A stretch of 64,000 nucleotides of DNA from Sialis fuliginosa (Eukaryota; Arthropoda; Insecta; Megaloptera; Sialidae), in assembly GCA_961205875.1 (NCBI GenBank), contig OY540815.1, positions 15,437,638 through 15,501,637 on the forward strand. The letters run 5' to 3'. Below are positions 1-11,081 of the stretch, one piece after another. The notes under the pieces were generated by a model. It ran no database searches. It was not told where the DNA came from and saw only the letters and a program-made list of their open reading frames with translations. Numbering within the stretch: the first letter of the stretch is position 1; each line of letters opens with the position of its first letter. Made by a program: the position numbers and the translations under genes.

Positions 1-272
1 ATTAACATTAGAGGAGAGAATGGTTATTGATAGGGTACGTTTAAGAGGATTATCCTATGAAGCCGTAAAAGGAAACCTGAAACCTTTCAGAGAATAAATG
101 AGGGCAGATGAGGAGTCATTTACAATTAACTTGGCAACATATAGATATGAAATTCGTTTGCGGCTTCCAGAAGTTATATGAGTCATTATAGCAAAAAGAT
201 CATAACATGCTTCTTCTTCTTCGAGTTTTTGTTGCACTTGCATACCAAGTTCACTACTGATTGTGAGACAGT

Positions 273-1517
273 CAGGGCCGTCTTTAATCTATTGGAGGCC
301 CTGGGCACATTAGGATAATGGGGCCCCTATGACCTTGACAGAGCACTATTATGTTAGGATAGACAAATAAAAGTAGATAAGCATAAATTAATAGATCAGT
401 GGCGAAGCGTCCATGGAAGCAGGGGAAGCAGTGCTTCCCTTACTTTATGGGTAAATTAATACAAATATGTGTTTTCAGTTAATAAATAATTTTAAAATAT
501 TATTAGAATATTCATCTTTATGCGCAACTCAAACATTTTAACCAAAAATAGCATTTAATATTAATTTACACGCTCAACTATAAAACTATAATACCTCTAC
601 GTCTTATTTTCTTGTACTTTAGTCGATATTTGTATGACGAGCTGAAGTTCACTGCAGGAAATTTCACTAAAAAATTTCGAATTTTTGATTTCGTTAAAAG
701 TATGTTTATTGTATAGAAAATGACGTGAAAAGTTGAATGCTTCAAACCGCAGGTTTGTACCTTAAACCGTTCTCGAGATATAATAGCCTCTCAAAGTTTC
801 AATTTTTTCAAAATTTTGAAGAAAAATGGCCCTAACTTTTGAACGCGTGGTCGAAATTGATTTTAGTTGACGGATTTGGAATCAGCATATCAAAATCTAT
901 ATAATGACATGTATAATACCTTAAAACTTGAAAAAAAAATATTCGCGAAAAATCGAAAAAATTCAAAGGGGTATACCTTAAAAAAATGTCGATTTTTGGC
1001 AAAAATTTTTTTGTAAGATTTTAAAGTATTATACATGTCATTATATAGATTTTGACACGCTGATTTCAAATCCGTCAACTAAAATCAATTCCGACCACGC
1101 GTTCAAAAGTTATTCCATTTTTTCTCCAAAAATTTGAAAAAACTAAAACTTTGAGAGGCTCTATCTCGAGAACGGTTTGAGATACAGACCTGCGGTTTGA
1201 AACAAACAACTTTTCACGTCATTTTCTATACAATAAACATACTTTTAACGAAATCAAAAATCAAATTTTTTTAGTGAAATTTCATGCAGTGAACTTCAAC
1301 TTGTCATACAAATATCGATTTAAATACAAGAAAATAAGACATACACATTTAGTTACTATATAAATATATAGGAATTTATTTAAAAAATTAATTTAATTTC
1401 GAAATAAATATGTTTTTTGGTAATAAATATCGGTTATCGTTTGGTGATATGGGGGCCCCTATCGATCGCGGGGCCCTGGGCACGTGCCCAGTGTTCCCAA
1501 TGGAAAAGAGGGGCCTG
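273..1517. mobile_element. hAT-type non-autonomous DNA transposon, 1,245 bp, with 8-bp TSD
   Basis: Flanked by a perfect 8-bp duplication GAGACAGT (265-272 and 1518-1525). Ends start with CAG and finish with CTG and share an imperfect inverted repeat: left CAGGGCCGTCTTT...ATTGG...CTGGGCAC, right complement CAGGCCCCTCTTT...ATTGG...CTGGGCAC. An 8-bp TSD with CAG/CTG ends is the hAT signature. There is no transposase. Most of the interior is the palindrome at 601-1340. A second hAT-like start, CAGTGGCGAAGCGTCC at about 397, suggests a nested or rearranged end. Confidence 0.8.
601..1340. repeat. Large palindrome (fold-back), arms 601-961 and 985-1340
   Basis: Two arms of about 355-360 bp, near-exact reverse complements (for example CGACCACGCGTTCAAAAGTT right against AACTTTTGAACGCGTGGTCG left), around a ~23-bp centre. 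It lies wholly inside the hAT-type element. The ORF across it is a by-product of the palindrome. Confidence 0.85.
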
Positions 1518-2713
1518 GAGACAGTGAGTAGGTGCATTTCAATTTCTTGCTAAACATATAATCTTTCTGTTGTTGTCCTTGTTAGACCAAGTTTCATTTT
1601 GCGCATAAACTTTGGCTCTAAGTGCTTTATACCCTGACATTAACTCCTCTAATGTTAATATTCTGCAACTAGTTATTGATTCCTAAAACGAAAATTAGTA
1701 TTGTTTACATTATCACCATTTTTTTTTATTAAACTATTTGTTTTTTAACATATAGGTACACTGTTAAATATTGTTGGGCTCATTCTAATATAGATGTTCA
1801 TTTTCTTCAAAAGGCATATAAATATTACTTTAGGAAAATCAAATAAGTGTTAAAAAGGACAGACATATTTATATGTAGCTTAGGTAACTTACATATTTGT
1901 TTTGTACTTCGAACCGAAATAAAGTTCACCGTATAAGATAATTGATTTTGATTTTTTTTTATAATAATTTAAAAGAAAATTAATCATTTTAGATTATTAT
2001 TCAACATGGCACGATGTAAATCTGGCAACAAAAGAACTTCAGTACATTTATTCATTTTAACAATAATGTTTTATTTATATTTACTCTATTTTGACGCCGT
2101 TTTCAATTTGCACTCATATTTTTTTTATGCTATTTGAACAAAAGATTTGTTTTGTAATATTTAGCTTTCGTTTTTTAGTAGGTACATTATACAATGACAC
2201 AATGGGGTGGTTCAGAATTGTTTGCTCAAATATGTTTTTTCACTGAAAGTGAACTATTAATAATATTCAAGTATAATATAATTACAACCTAATAAAATGA
2301 TTACTCTATTTACTAACCTGATGATTGTTCTTATTTTCACAATGGTATTTGTATATTCAATTGGATGTAAAGAAACAATGGTACAACCAGAAAAATCGGG
2401 GGGTGGGGGAGATTTTAAATATACCTATATAATTTTTATTGTTTATGCATCACAATTATTAAATTAAATCATATAAGTATATAGACTAAATCGTGGGGGA
2501 GTCTAACCCCTAACCCCTTTAAAAATTGACTTTAATTACCTTTACAATTACTAATATAGAATACCCAAATAAGTTCAAGGTTTACTGTTTTTTTGATTTA
2601 TGGGCTTTTTTTTAAGATTTAACTTTATATTTATTAATATATCTAGTTATTCCATTGCACAATTTCTCTATTTTTAAATTAACATCGCCATTTCAAAATA
2701 ATACTATATTTAA

Positions 2714-2780
2714 CAGCAGTCCCCAAACTCACGGACAGAATCTGACCCTCAATAGGCTTATATCCGGCCCGTGATTATTT
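2714..2780 (+). mobile_element. Terminal fragment of a hAT-type element
   Basis: CAGCAGTCCCCAAACTCACG followed by a G/C-richer stretch resembles hAT 5' ends of the CAG-GGTCCCCAAAC type. No partner end or TSD is seen, so this is a truncated copy. Confidence 0.35.
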
Positions 2781-4479
2781 TTAACCTCATCTCAATGCCA
2801 GTGCACTTTTTCTATATCTACATATATACCAGCTCGCCTGATGCGCAGTTAGGAATTAACTTACGTTTTTGTTTTTGTTATATTGTTAAAATTATTTTTA
2901 AATTATTGGAGACTGTTCAAAGTAGCAATTATTATAAAAAGAGTTAAAAGCAGGGTGCAAAATTATCAAGATAATTATAATCTTCGAAAATAATCGAATA
3001 ATTATCTAGCATCTTTTATACTTTTTTAATACATAATAATTAAAATAAGCCCAAAAGAGTTCCACATTGAAACAAAAGTGACTTGATTACTGTACTAGTT
3101 AATCAAAATTGTTGAAAAAGGTGATTCCCCGCAGTGTGTCAGACGAAGACGGTCGGAGAAATCCCATATAATCACTTACAATTAGTAGAATTAATTATAT
3201 TATCAAAGAATATGGTTAAAATATAAATATATAATATCTACTTTTGATATTTTTTTTCTTGTTCGCTATACAGTTCAAAATTCTATATGTATCTCTATTT
3301 TAAAAAAGATAAGTGACCCATGTTACACGTCATATCAAAATTCTATTAATCAGTTTAAAATAAACATTACTTACGTTATATTTATAACACAGATACTATA
3401 TATATATATAATATATAGTATTTTTAAGGATATAAGTTTGTTAAACCAATAATTTCCGTATACGGGTTCTTTGAATGGACGACCGCACATAGACAAGCTT
3501 TACGAAGCTACATAAAGCGAAGGTAATCCTGGCCGAATGAAGAGACGCGAGTTTTATTTGTTGTAACTATCGTTGTCGGAAATACCGCAAACATCTGTGT
3601 AAATAGGATTGCCTATTTACGTTTATACTTTTTCGCACGCTGAAAGAATGTAAAGGGATCGTTTTAGCCTAAAAACATTTAATATACATCAACAGTTTGC
3701 ATCGATTTTTTAGGGCATGTTTTTAAAGTAGAAAAGAAGAAAAACATGTTTCTTACATAACAGATTCTATGTTTTCTTTATCAAATAAAATAAAAGTCAA
3801 GAATAATAGTTGGTTGGAAATTATAAATAAATTTATCAGTCATCAGAATATTTCCTGAAAATAATCAGATTGCACCTCCAGAATCTACTATATTACTGTG
3901 TTGTTCGGCAGGTATATATGTCAAGAAACAAAAAATACACTGATAGTTAGAATTAACTTACATCCACTTTTAGGCATATCCCTTATTTTCGACATAAGAG
4001 CTCCATTAGGAGTGATTGGGGCGTACCTAATATAGGTATACCCCATCGTTACCTCTTAAAAACCCCATGCGACTCTTGGCTACTCCCAAAATTGCTCCAA
4101 ATTCGACCAATAATTTACCTGCCTTAACAGCAACATATACATATGAATTTTTTTTGTGCACATCTATGGCACAGTACCTAACCTAACCTGCTTTTACAAC
4201 AAAAATTACCAAATAAAAACACTGCAATTGAACGCGAATCGATTTGGCTTTCTCTACGTTTGACAGAAACCCAAAATATTTATTTTTGCCGCTTGGTGAC
4301 GCAACAAACAATAAGAGTGCGTATGTTAAATTTATTTTACCTGCCTTAACGGCAATATACAGTACCTTTCGAACGATATAAATTTCATACACCTCATTTT
4401 ATAATAAATACTTAAAAAACGTACTACTATTTTCGATGATCACGTATTAATATATAAATCTAACGACCTTTTTTGTTTT

Positions 4480-4562
4480 TAAGTCAGGAGAAGGTCCCTG
4501 AAAAATAATTGTTCAAAAAAGGGTCCCTAGACCACATTAGTTTAAGAGTCGCTGGTCTAGAA
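4480..4562 (-). mobile_element. Terminal fragment of a hAT-type element (GGTCCCTAGACCA family)
   Basis: Shares GAAAAATAATT, GGTCCCTAGACCA and a TTAAGAGTCGCTG-like terminus with the fragment at 46385-46483. The complement reads CAGCGACTCTTAAACT, close to hAT termini of the CAGTGGTTCTTAA type. Only one end is present. Confidence 0.4.
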
Positions 4563-5944
4563 CCATGTCAACATCAACAATCAATAACAAAAAACAATTT
4601 CAATCTCGCCATTTAAAGTTCCACAAAGTAAACACTAGTTGAGAACACTGTATCCAACTGTGTTGTAGTGGGGTATATTAAGATTAATTTGATCAAGGAG
4701 TTAATCGCAGAATTCCATAGAGCTCTGACATGGAACCACGATTGTTAAACTGTTTACATATTTGCTTACCCCGTTCGAGTGCAAAACAAATATTTCAATC
4801 AAATCCAATCAATTGACGTATTCAAATGCGTAAACAAAGTGAACCCGAGTTTGCATTTCTGTCAATTTTTAACTTTTTGATTGGCAGCCGAAGGCTTGTG
4901 GGCATAACAAGTGAAGTTTACGAGAATAACAGGCATGGATTAAGTTAAAATCTAGTATTAAGAAAATTTTAGATACATTTATCATATAACTCAAATCAGT
5001 TTGAATTCAATGCATTGTTTATTATTTATTTTTAATTCCATGTTCCGAAGGAAATGGAAGTATTGTAATTCCGTCGAAAAATTGTGTCCGAAATAAGAGT
5101 AAATTCTAATTGTATAATAGTACCTTCAAAATTTAAAGAAAAGTTAATTTCCGTATGGCGGGTGTGCGTGTTTCTGAATATAGAATTTTTTTTCGTTTAC
5201 GATAACTACTGTAAATATGCACCGAATTATTTTTGGAGAACTTATATAGTTTTTGTCTCAGTGAGTACTCCAGACCTATTGATTTTGATGCAAATTCCAT
5301 ACCTATTATCGTCTAAAATGTTAACATTGCGAGTATAATACTATTGAAGGGGTAAAAATTATCTGCACACGATTTTTTAACAGTATTGCAATACTTTCAC
5401 TTCTTTCAGAACATGGAAGTAAACAACGAATATTTACAAATCGAGATTAAGTTAAATCATTAAGTTAATCATGGTTTGAAAATGGTCGATTAACTAATCG
5501 TGATTATTTTTATTTTATACAACACATCATTTTTTATTTACAGTGAATTTGTGCCTTTATAAAGCAAGTATAATATAAATGAAGCATACAAAAAATTCAA
5601 ATCATATATATTTATTATAAATGATCTTTACGATACAATTTTGTATTATTTCATCATTTTAACGTAATTCACCACTGAATATGTATTCCTTGTATCAGAC
5701 ATAAAATATGTATTTCACATTATGTCAGTCATAAATTCATAATTCAAATTTCAGCGTGAACAAAGTCACTTACATTGAGTCTCTTGCGAATAAGATTTTT
5801 TAATGTTTAAAATGTATATAAACATTTTTACAGTGACGGATAAACCATTAGACATGCTAAAAGTCTAAATATGAAATTATATATAGGTATATTACGGTTT
5901 ATACTTAACATACACTCAAAAAATATTTTGCAATCAATACCTTA

Positions 5945-6435
5945 TACATGAATGTTTGTTTGTATGAGGCTTATAGACTCGGGAATTACTGAACCGATTT
6001 CAATGCAGTTTTCACCAGTAGTGATATAATTTTTCTGTGCAGTATCGTGGCTATTAATATTTTATGAAAACCTAAGATTTAACATCAAAAGACTAAAAAA
6101 ATCTTTATCAAGTCGTGTTTTGTTTCCATGATGTCACAGCATATTCGTACATCTATCATTTAGGTATATAAAAACATAGTACCTAGCCATGTAATACAGA
6201 ATTCTATAATTTACGGTTTCAATATTTTATTAATTTAGGTCACTATGATCACATCTAATGCTTGTAATATATAAATTTGTGGAATTTGTCTGTATAATTA
6301 AAATATTTTTTTAAAGAATATGGATGGTTTTTAGAAATTTTGTCTATCTCTGCCTATATTTGTTCGTTCCGACTTGACACGAAAACTACTGAACTGATTT
6401 TGATACGACTTTCACTTATAAAAAGCCTACGACCC
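5945..6435 (+). repeat. Old dispersed repeat with CTGAACCGATTT-type core, two copies
   Basis: Copies at about 5945-6060 and 6345-6430 each contain an ACTGAACYGATTTYRATRC word after a TTTGTTTGT or TCTGCCT stretch. Related words occur in reverse at 25070-25165 and 35785-35890, and forward at 46287-46360. They resemble 3' tails of old non-LTR elements seen widely in insects; the family is not fixed. Confidence 0.4.
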
Positions 6436-7335
6436 TATTTATATTGAATATTGGGACAGGCCCGTGTTAAGGAAAATTTATAATTGATTTTTTATCTGTA
6501 TAAATAAAAGGGTCATAAATGGTAATTTTGATATTGATGCAATTTATAAACCAACACGTACTGAATAATTTTCGCCTTTTGTGATTTTGCAAAATTATTG
6601 TCACGCAGCAATTTCATAATGTTACGAAATATATTTACATCAAAATAGTTGTAAACTCATCAATAAATTTGAATACATATATTGCAATTAGAAGTGTAAA
6701 TTATGACTCATTTATGTCATGTTATTCTCACGATGAACCGTATAATAAATACATAAAAGGACTAGAATGTTCAATAATGGAGTAAAGAAGTAATAATAAA
6801 TCAAAAATTAATATGGCCATAAAGAGAAGATATATGAACATTAAAACAAACCTTAAAACACTCATTTCATATCAAAAGAAGATATTATACCATATTGCTA
6901 TGCTCAATGAACACTCATATGCCAAATTGATGACGGATAAAACAGTGGCGTAGAACGGAAAATATTTTATATTTACATACAGACAATGCAATATATCAAC
7001 TCGTTTTAAAGGATTTATTTACGCTCAAAATTTGTATTATAATAAAGTTGTATATTATTTGGTAACATTGCTTTAATTAAGCATACTTTATAAAATTATG
7101 TCAGTTTAATTAACGGTAAGTTTTAAAATAATAAATTTTATACAAACATACCTACTACTTTTTCCAGCATTCATGTTTTTTAAATAAGATGATGAGCATT
7201 AATTTGTAATATCTAAGCACAGTTATATTTTTTATGGTCTATATATAAAAATTATTTTATTTATTTAAATTAGAAATTTTTTTTTTAATTGTCTAATTCA
7301 AAATATTGCTCACGACCGATCACGTACGGCAAAAG

Positions 7336-7882
7336 TTAAAATTAGTAAATGCACCGGTTATGGCCGCTATAAGAGCATGTTTTCGGTTTTTTGGATTAAT
7401 GGGCTTGTTTTTGTAATTTTCATGAACTCATGTTACTAATAAAACAAGTAACTCTTTATTTAATCGATTTAATCACCAAAGTCCGCAAATATAGTTTGTT
7501 TTTCAAATGATAGCCTTTTATTTCGTTCATGTTTTTCTCCAGTAATGGCAAACGTAAACCCAGTAATGAGCACGCAGTGATGGACACTTGCTAATGATTA
7601 CAAAATGATAAGTACTACGACACAAAAGATATAAAAGAATCGTCAAATTTGAAACATTGTAAAGCAGTTGCTATGATAATAATTATACTAATAATTAGTT
7701 TAAATGTCCACCATTTTGACATCTATTGGCCGATTAAATCGCGCTGTAAGACAGTTAAATGTATTTAGATTAATACTCAGAAATGGTAGTAAACAAATAT
7801 CAACACATATTTCTAATTCAGTACATCTAATTAAAATTTTGCCATTACTGGGGTCCTTACCAAGACTGATGCCACTACCTTA
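7336..7882 (+). mobile_element. TIR element, GGTACTGGCACC family, long form
   Basis: About 545 bp, alignable along its length to 44819-45393. Shared words include TATGGCCGCTATAAGAGCA, CATGAACTCATGTTACTAAT, GTAATGAGCACGCAGTGATG and ATTTTGACAYCTATTGGCCG. The left TIR is decayed; the right end reads GATGCCACTACCTTAT. The short ORF at 7704-7898 is not conserved in the other copy and is not taken as a gene. Confidence 0.7.
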
Positions 7883-7904
7883 TCACGATTACGCATAAAT
7901 TATT

Positions 7905-8190
7905 TTACTAACGACTGATCACGCACGACGGGTCACGCTCGTAATACGATTTTATGCATGTTAAAATTAAAATAAAAACTAATATTTTTTATTATGATTT
8001 CTAAAAAAAATTTTAAAGTAATATCAGTTTTAATATTTATTGATATTATAATGATCGACAATCTCATTATCTTCGAAATATAGATAACTCACGCTCGATA
8101 AAAACATACTCAAGTATATACGATTTTTTTACTCACGCATATTCGCGGTCCAAGATTTCATAACGTTCACGTCGTGACTCCAAAAACTCA
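7905..8190. mobile_element. Decayed copy of the hAT-type AGAGCTGGGCG family
   Basis: Scattered CACGCACGACGGGTCACGC, ACTCACGCTCG and TTACTCACGCATATTCGCGG words match the sub-terminal CGTGAGCG/CACGCTC repeats of the intact copies at 39648 and 45840. No intact termini. Confidence 0.45.
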
Positions 8191-8864
8191 CGATCCATAC
8201 CAATTGTAAGGAAAAAATTAGGAGATATTCAATTACTTGGAAGTAGCACCACTGCACGTATTGATGACGTGAAAGGATGAAAACGAGAATTGTAAAAAGA
8301 CGAATATATTTTATGATTATCACACAAGTTTTCGGGATAATGTATAAAAACAAGAAAAACGAACAAAACGTTTTTTTTCTGTTCAAAAAGAGCACCACTT
8401 TAATAGTAATGGCATTCAGTTAATTTAGAAAGTCTTCTTTGGTTCAAAATGAAAACCACCAGTGTCGTTGCAGTTTTACAAAAGAAAAAAAAAATTAATG
8501 TTGCATTCAGACAATTATTTTAAACTTTTTGAAATCTTTATTGTTGTGAACATACTGTACTATTCATTTATCATTTTTTATGGTTTTATTTCACTGATGT
8601 CTAGAAAAGTTTATAGAAAATTAATTTATGTTTAATTCCTTGAATCTAGGTACATCGCATAATATTGTTATAAAAGTTAGACGTGGTTTAATCCTTTGAA
8701 CGTGTAGTGATATAATTAAATGCTGTACAACTCATGTTTTAACTTACTTACAATAAGTTATAGGTTTGTTGGAAATGGAAACAACGTTTAAAGATTTTAA
8801 TTAAATCTGCAATAAAAGCACGAGATGGCATTTCATGACAAAATATTATAGTTCAAACGTTATA

Positions 8865-8954
8865 ATGGCGTGTTTAGACCAAAAAGACAAAACAGCAACA
8901 TGATGTTTTAAAAACAATTCGTGTTGTTCTGTCTTTCTAGTCTAAACAAAGCAT
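8865..8954. mobile_element. MITE, TTTAGACCAAAAAGAC family, 90 bp
   Basis: Almost wholly palindromic: ATGGCGTGTTTAGACCAAAA at the left and complementary TCTAGTCTAAACAAAGCAT at the right. The same ends occur at 26848-26983 and 57165-57301 (GGTCTAAACACGGCAT). No coding capacity. Confidence 0.7.
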
Positions 8955-9200
8955 AAGACCAGGCAACGTGTAATTTTTTTACTCGTGTGAATAATAAGAA
9001 AATATATGAGGTTCCAAATTTTAACAGTATTAAAAACAGTGACTTTAACCTGAACCCGAACCCAAAAAAACCCGTATTTTTCATTAACTTGAACCCGAAC
9101 CGAACCGCTATATTTCAGAGTCAACGAACCTGAACCTGAATCCGAACCTTTTCATGGATAACCGGTAACCATAAATAAATTCTGGTTCAAGACCCTAATT
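8955..9200. repeat. AACCCGAACC-rich repeat with hAT-like right end
   Basis: Repeated CCTGAACCCGAACC, CCCGAACCGAACCG and CCTGAATCCGAACC words over 9045-9150, followed by GGTTCAAGACCCTA, whose complement TAGGGTCTTGAACC resembles a hAT terminus. The left end is not identified. Confidence 0.35.
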
Positions 9201-9811
9201 AAAAATATACCGAGATTATAATTCCTGAACTCTCTCTTGAAATCTAGGCTTAATAAAGGAAATGTCCGATCGTCCTCGTTTTGAAAGTTATGTAGTCATT
9301 TATGATCAAAAAATTATTATAATTGATTGATTTAATTACATTTAAAAATTATGATTCACGTGGTTCATTCGATTTTTATAATGTTTCCAATTATTTGCTA
9401 CCCTAGTCTTAAGATTTTTATAAAAGATTACTATTATCTTATTAAATATATGTTAACAAAATGTTCGAATCAATTTCGATTAATCCTAATTTTTTATTGC
9501 CCATCTACGTTCCCAACTCCGTATTAACTCATCCGTTCGAGATACATGACGGTAATAATAATAAAAGAAACAATCACATAAATTGAAACCTTTGTGAAAA
9601 AATGTCCATAACATAGATTGGTGCTGTACAGCGACCAATACTCTACGTGCCGGATGCATTTTAGTTTGTGTATTTAACCAGTGGCGTTCTTTGAACGAAA
9701 CTACAAATTATAATTGTTAAAAATACTATCATCATTATTATTTTAATGTGAATTTTGGCATATTGTATAAATTTTCAATTATTGGGTTTTATTCCGCGTT
9801 GCACTATATTA

Positions 9812-9976
9812 TCACTTGACGTTTCGATCAATATCTTGAAGTGAAGTGTTGAGTACAGAAGGTGTAACTGTTTAATTAAATAAGCGACGTTATTTTTAAT
9901 AAAGCAGCTACACCTTCTGTACTCAACATTTCACTTCTGAAGAAGATCGAGAGATGTTGGTCGAAACGTCAAGTGA
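9812..9976. repeat. Fold-back repeat with hammerhead-like CTGAAGA...GAAACG core
   Basis: Arms 9812-9870 and 9905-9976 are complementary (TCACTTGACGTTTCGATC against GATC/GGTCGAAACGTCAAGTGA). The right arm holds CTGAAGA (9937-9943), a 4-bp stem GATC/GGTC with a 10-nt loop, then GAAAC (9963-9967). This resembles the catalytic core of hammerhead ribozymes carried by Penelope-like elements, but one extra A precedes the stem and I see no clear cleavage triplet. Confidence 0.55.
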
Positions 9977-10349
9977 CAAAAAAAGTCTACCTTCAAAAAA
10001 TTATTCATATTGTCCAGCGTGAATTTAGAAAAACAGATGCGGTTTATTCACAGAAACTACAAAATAATTGTTTAAGTCTTAAATTGTGTAAAAGCCACAA
10101 CACCGATGAAAATATCACATAAATATCTACATCATTTTATGTAGGTAATTCGTGAAACATATGCAAATACCACTTGTAGCTGTAGCACTAGCGTACCGTG
10201 GTGAGAGCAAAGTGAACGCCTGTCCCGGACGGTAAATTTTGAAAAAGAAATTATTAAATATTTATTATGAAAAGAGATCATCAAAATTAGTAGCAAGCGC
10301 AATATTGTGGATTGGGAGCGGCAAAACTAAAAATATCAATCGTGGATAA

Positions 10350-10639
10350 CACAGCCACACACAAAAAAAAGTGTGCGATACCAAAAAAGCGACCTATATA
10401 GGAATTTAGTATTTGTCGAGCATTGTCGAAATCCAGATTTTTGTAATTTTCTGCTTACCGTTTTTTTTTTTGAGGTTGAATTTTGGGTTTAATCAACTTG
10501 GAAAAATTCAACCTAAATTCATAATTCAAGCACAAATAAAAAAATTGGTAAACAGAAAATTTTAAAAATTTGGATTTCGACTATGTTTGACCAATACTAC
10601 AATCGCTTTTTTTGTATCGCACTCTTTTTTGTGGCTGTG
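10350..10639. mobile_element. PIF/Harbinger-like MITE, 290 bp, TAA duplication
   Basis: TIR CACAGCCACA at the left and complementary TGTGGCTGTG at the right, flanked by TAA on both sides (10347-10349, 10640-10642). Arms are complementary through most of their length, with GTGCGATACMAAAAAAGCGA and a TCGAAATCCA word inside each. A TWA target duplication fits the PIF/Harbinger group; there is no transposase. A single arm of the same family is at 53535-53640. Confidence 0.7.
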
Positions 10640-10948
10640 TAATTTACTTATCAGCCTGACCCGCCACTGACCTAAGAATGATTATTACTATTCTTATACA
10701 TATAGGTAAACACATTTGAGTTGTCGTCCGTCTCCATTAAAAATGTTAAAGTAAAGCAAGGAAGGTTGTTAATTCAGTTCCCTAGTGAGAGTTATTTACT
10801 TTTTCCTAATTATAAGGTAATTTAAACCAACTTTATGTTTTAAGAAGTAAAATGAATTGTTTCAATAAGCAAAGATTGTTAGATATATCTTATATTTGAG
10901 TCCCCGCGCCACTGTATCTGACACACACCTTTTTGTTTCTATTTCCAG

Positions 10949-11081
10949 TTCTGGGCGGCTTACGTACCGTGTGAGTCTCAACATCGAGATGCGGTCCAGC
11001 TGACGCTAGAGCAGATAGACATCATCCGCAGACTGACCGACCAGTACTACCCACAGCTTACCCTCTGCACATCAGCCGAAG
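10949..11081 (+). CDS. DPEP1: Dipeptidase exon A (first in window)
   Basis: Encodes residues 1-44 plus one base, from FWAAYVPC through a helix with [13 protein letters not shown] to CTSAE. The acceptor follows a pyrimidine-rich tract ending TTTCCAG, the donor is G|GTAACC, and the exon starts in phase 0 and ends in phase 1. The FWxxYxPC motif is a family hallmark and normally sits about 90-110 residues from the N terminus, so at least one coding exon is upstream of base 1. It is visibly GC-richer than the surrounding intron. Confidence 0.93.

Larger units (their letters stand above)
1..1682 (-). pseudogene. Coding-like remnant on the minus strand split by a hAT-type insertion
   Basis: Reading the minus strand from 1682, an acceptor-like TTTTAG is followed by a frame with ILTLEELMSGYKALRAKVYA, interrupted by one in-frame stop. 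It continues across the 8-bp duplication into ELGMQVQQKLEEEEACYDLF and SGSRKRISYLYVAKLIV before stopping near 55. The element at 273-1517 lies between the halves. I do not recognise the protein. It could be a decayed host exon or retrocopy, or part of another transposon: a perfect 16-bp inverted repeat (ATTAACATTAGAGGAG, 1-16 and 1645-1660) brackets the region. Confidence 0.35.
1..10948. other. Upstream intron/flank of the dipeptidase gene, repeat-rich
   Basis: No supported host exon. Beyond the elements listed separately it is AT-rich. A GC-richer block at about 3456-3660 and a low-repeat stretch at 4680-4930 with several forkhead-like TGTTTAC/GTAAACA words are unexplained. The ORFs here are short and lack family resemblance. 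Confidence 0.6.

Noticed and set aside
3398-3425. TATA-rich palindrome as a promoter
   Set aside because: Simple AT dinucleotide repeat with no downstream gene.
9812-9976. A definite self-cleaving hammerhead ribozyme
   Set aside because: One extra base before stem II and no identifiable cleavage triplet between stems III and I; kept only as a hypothesis.
1-10948. N-terminal dipeptidase exon with the HxD zinc motif
   Set aside because: No block encoding HNDLPW-like sequence or GC-rich coding sequence was found; it must lie left of the window.
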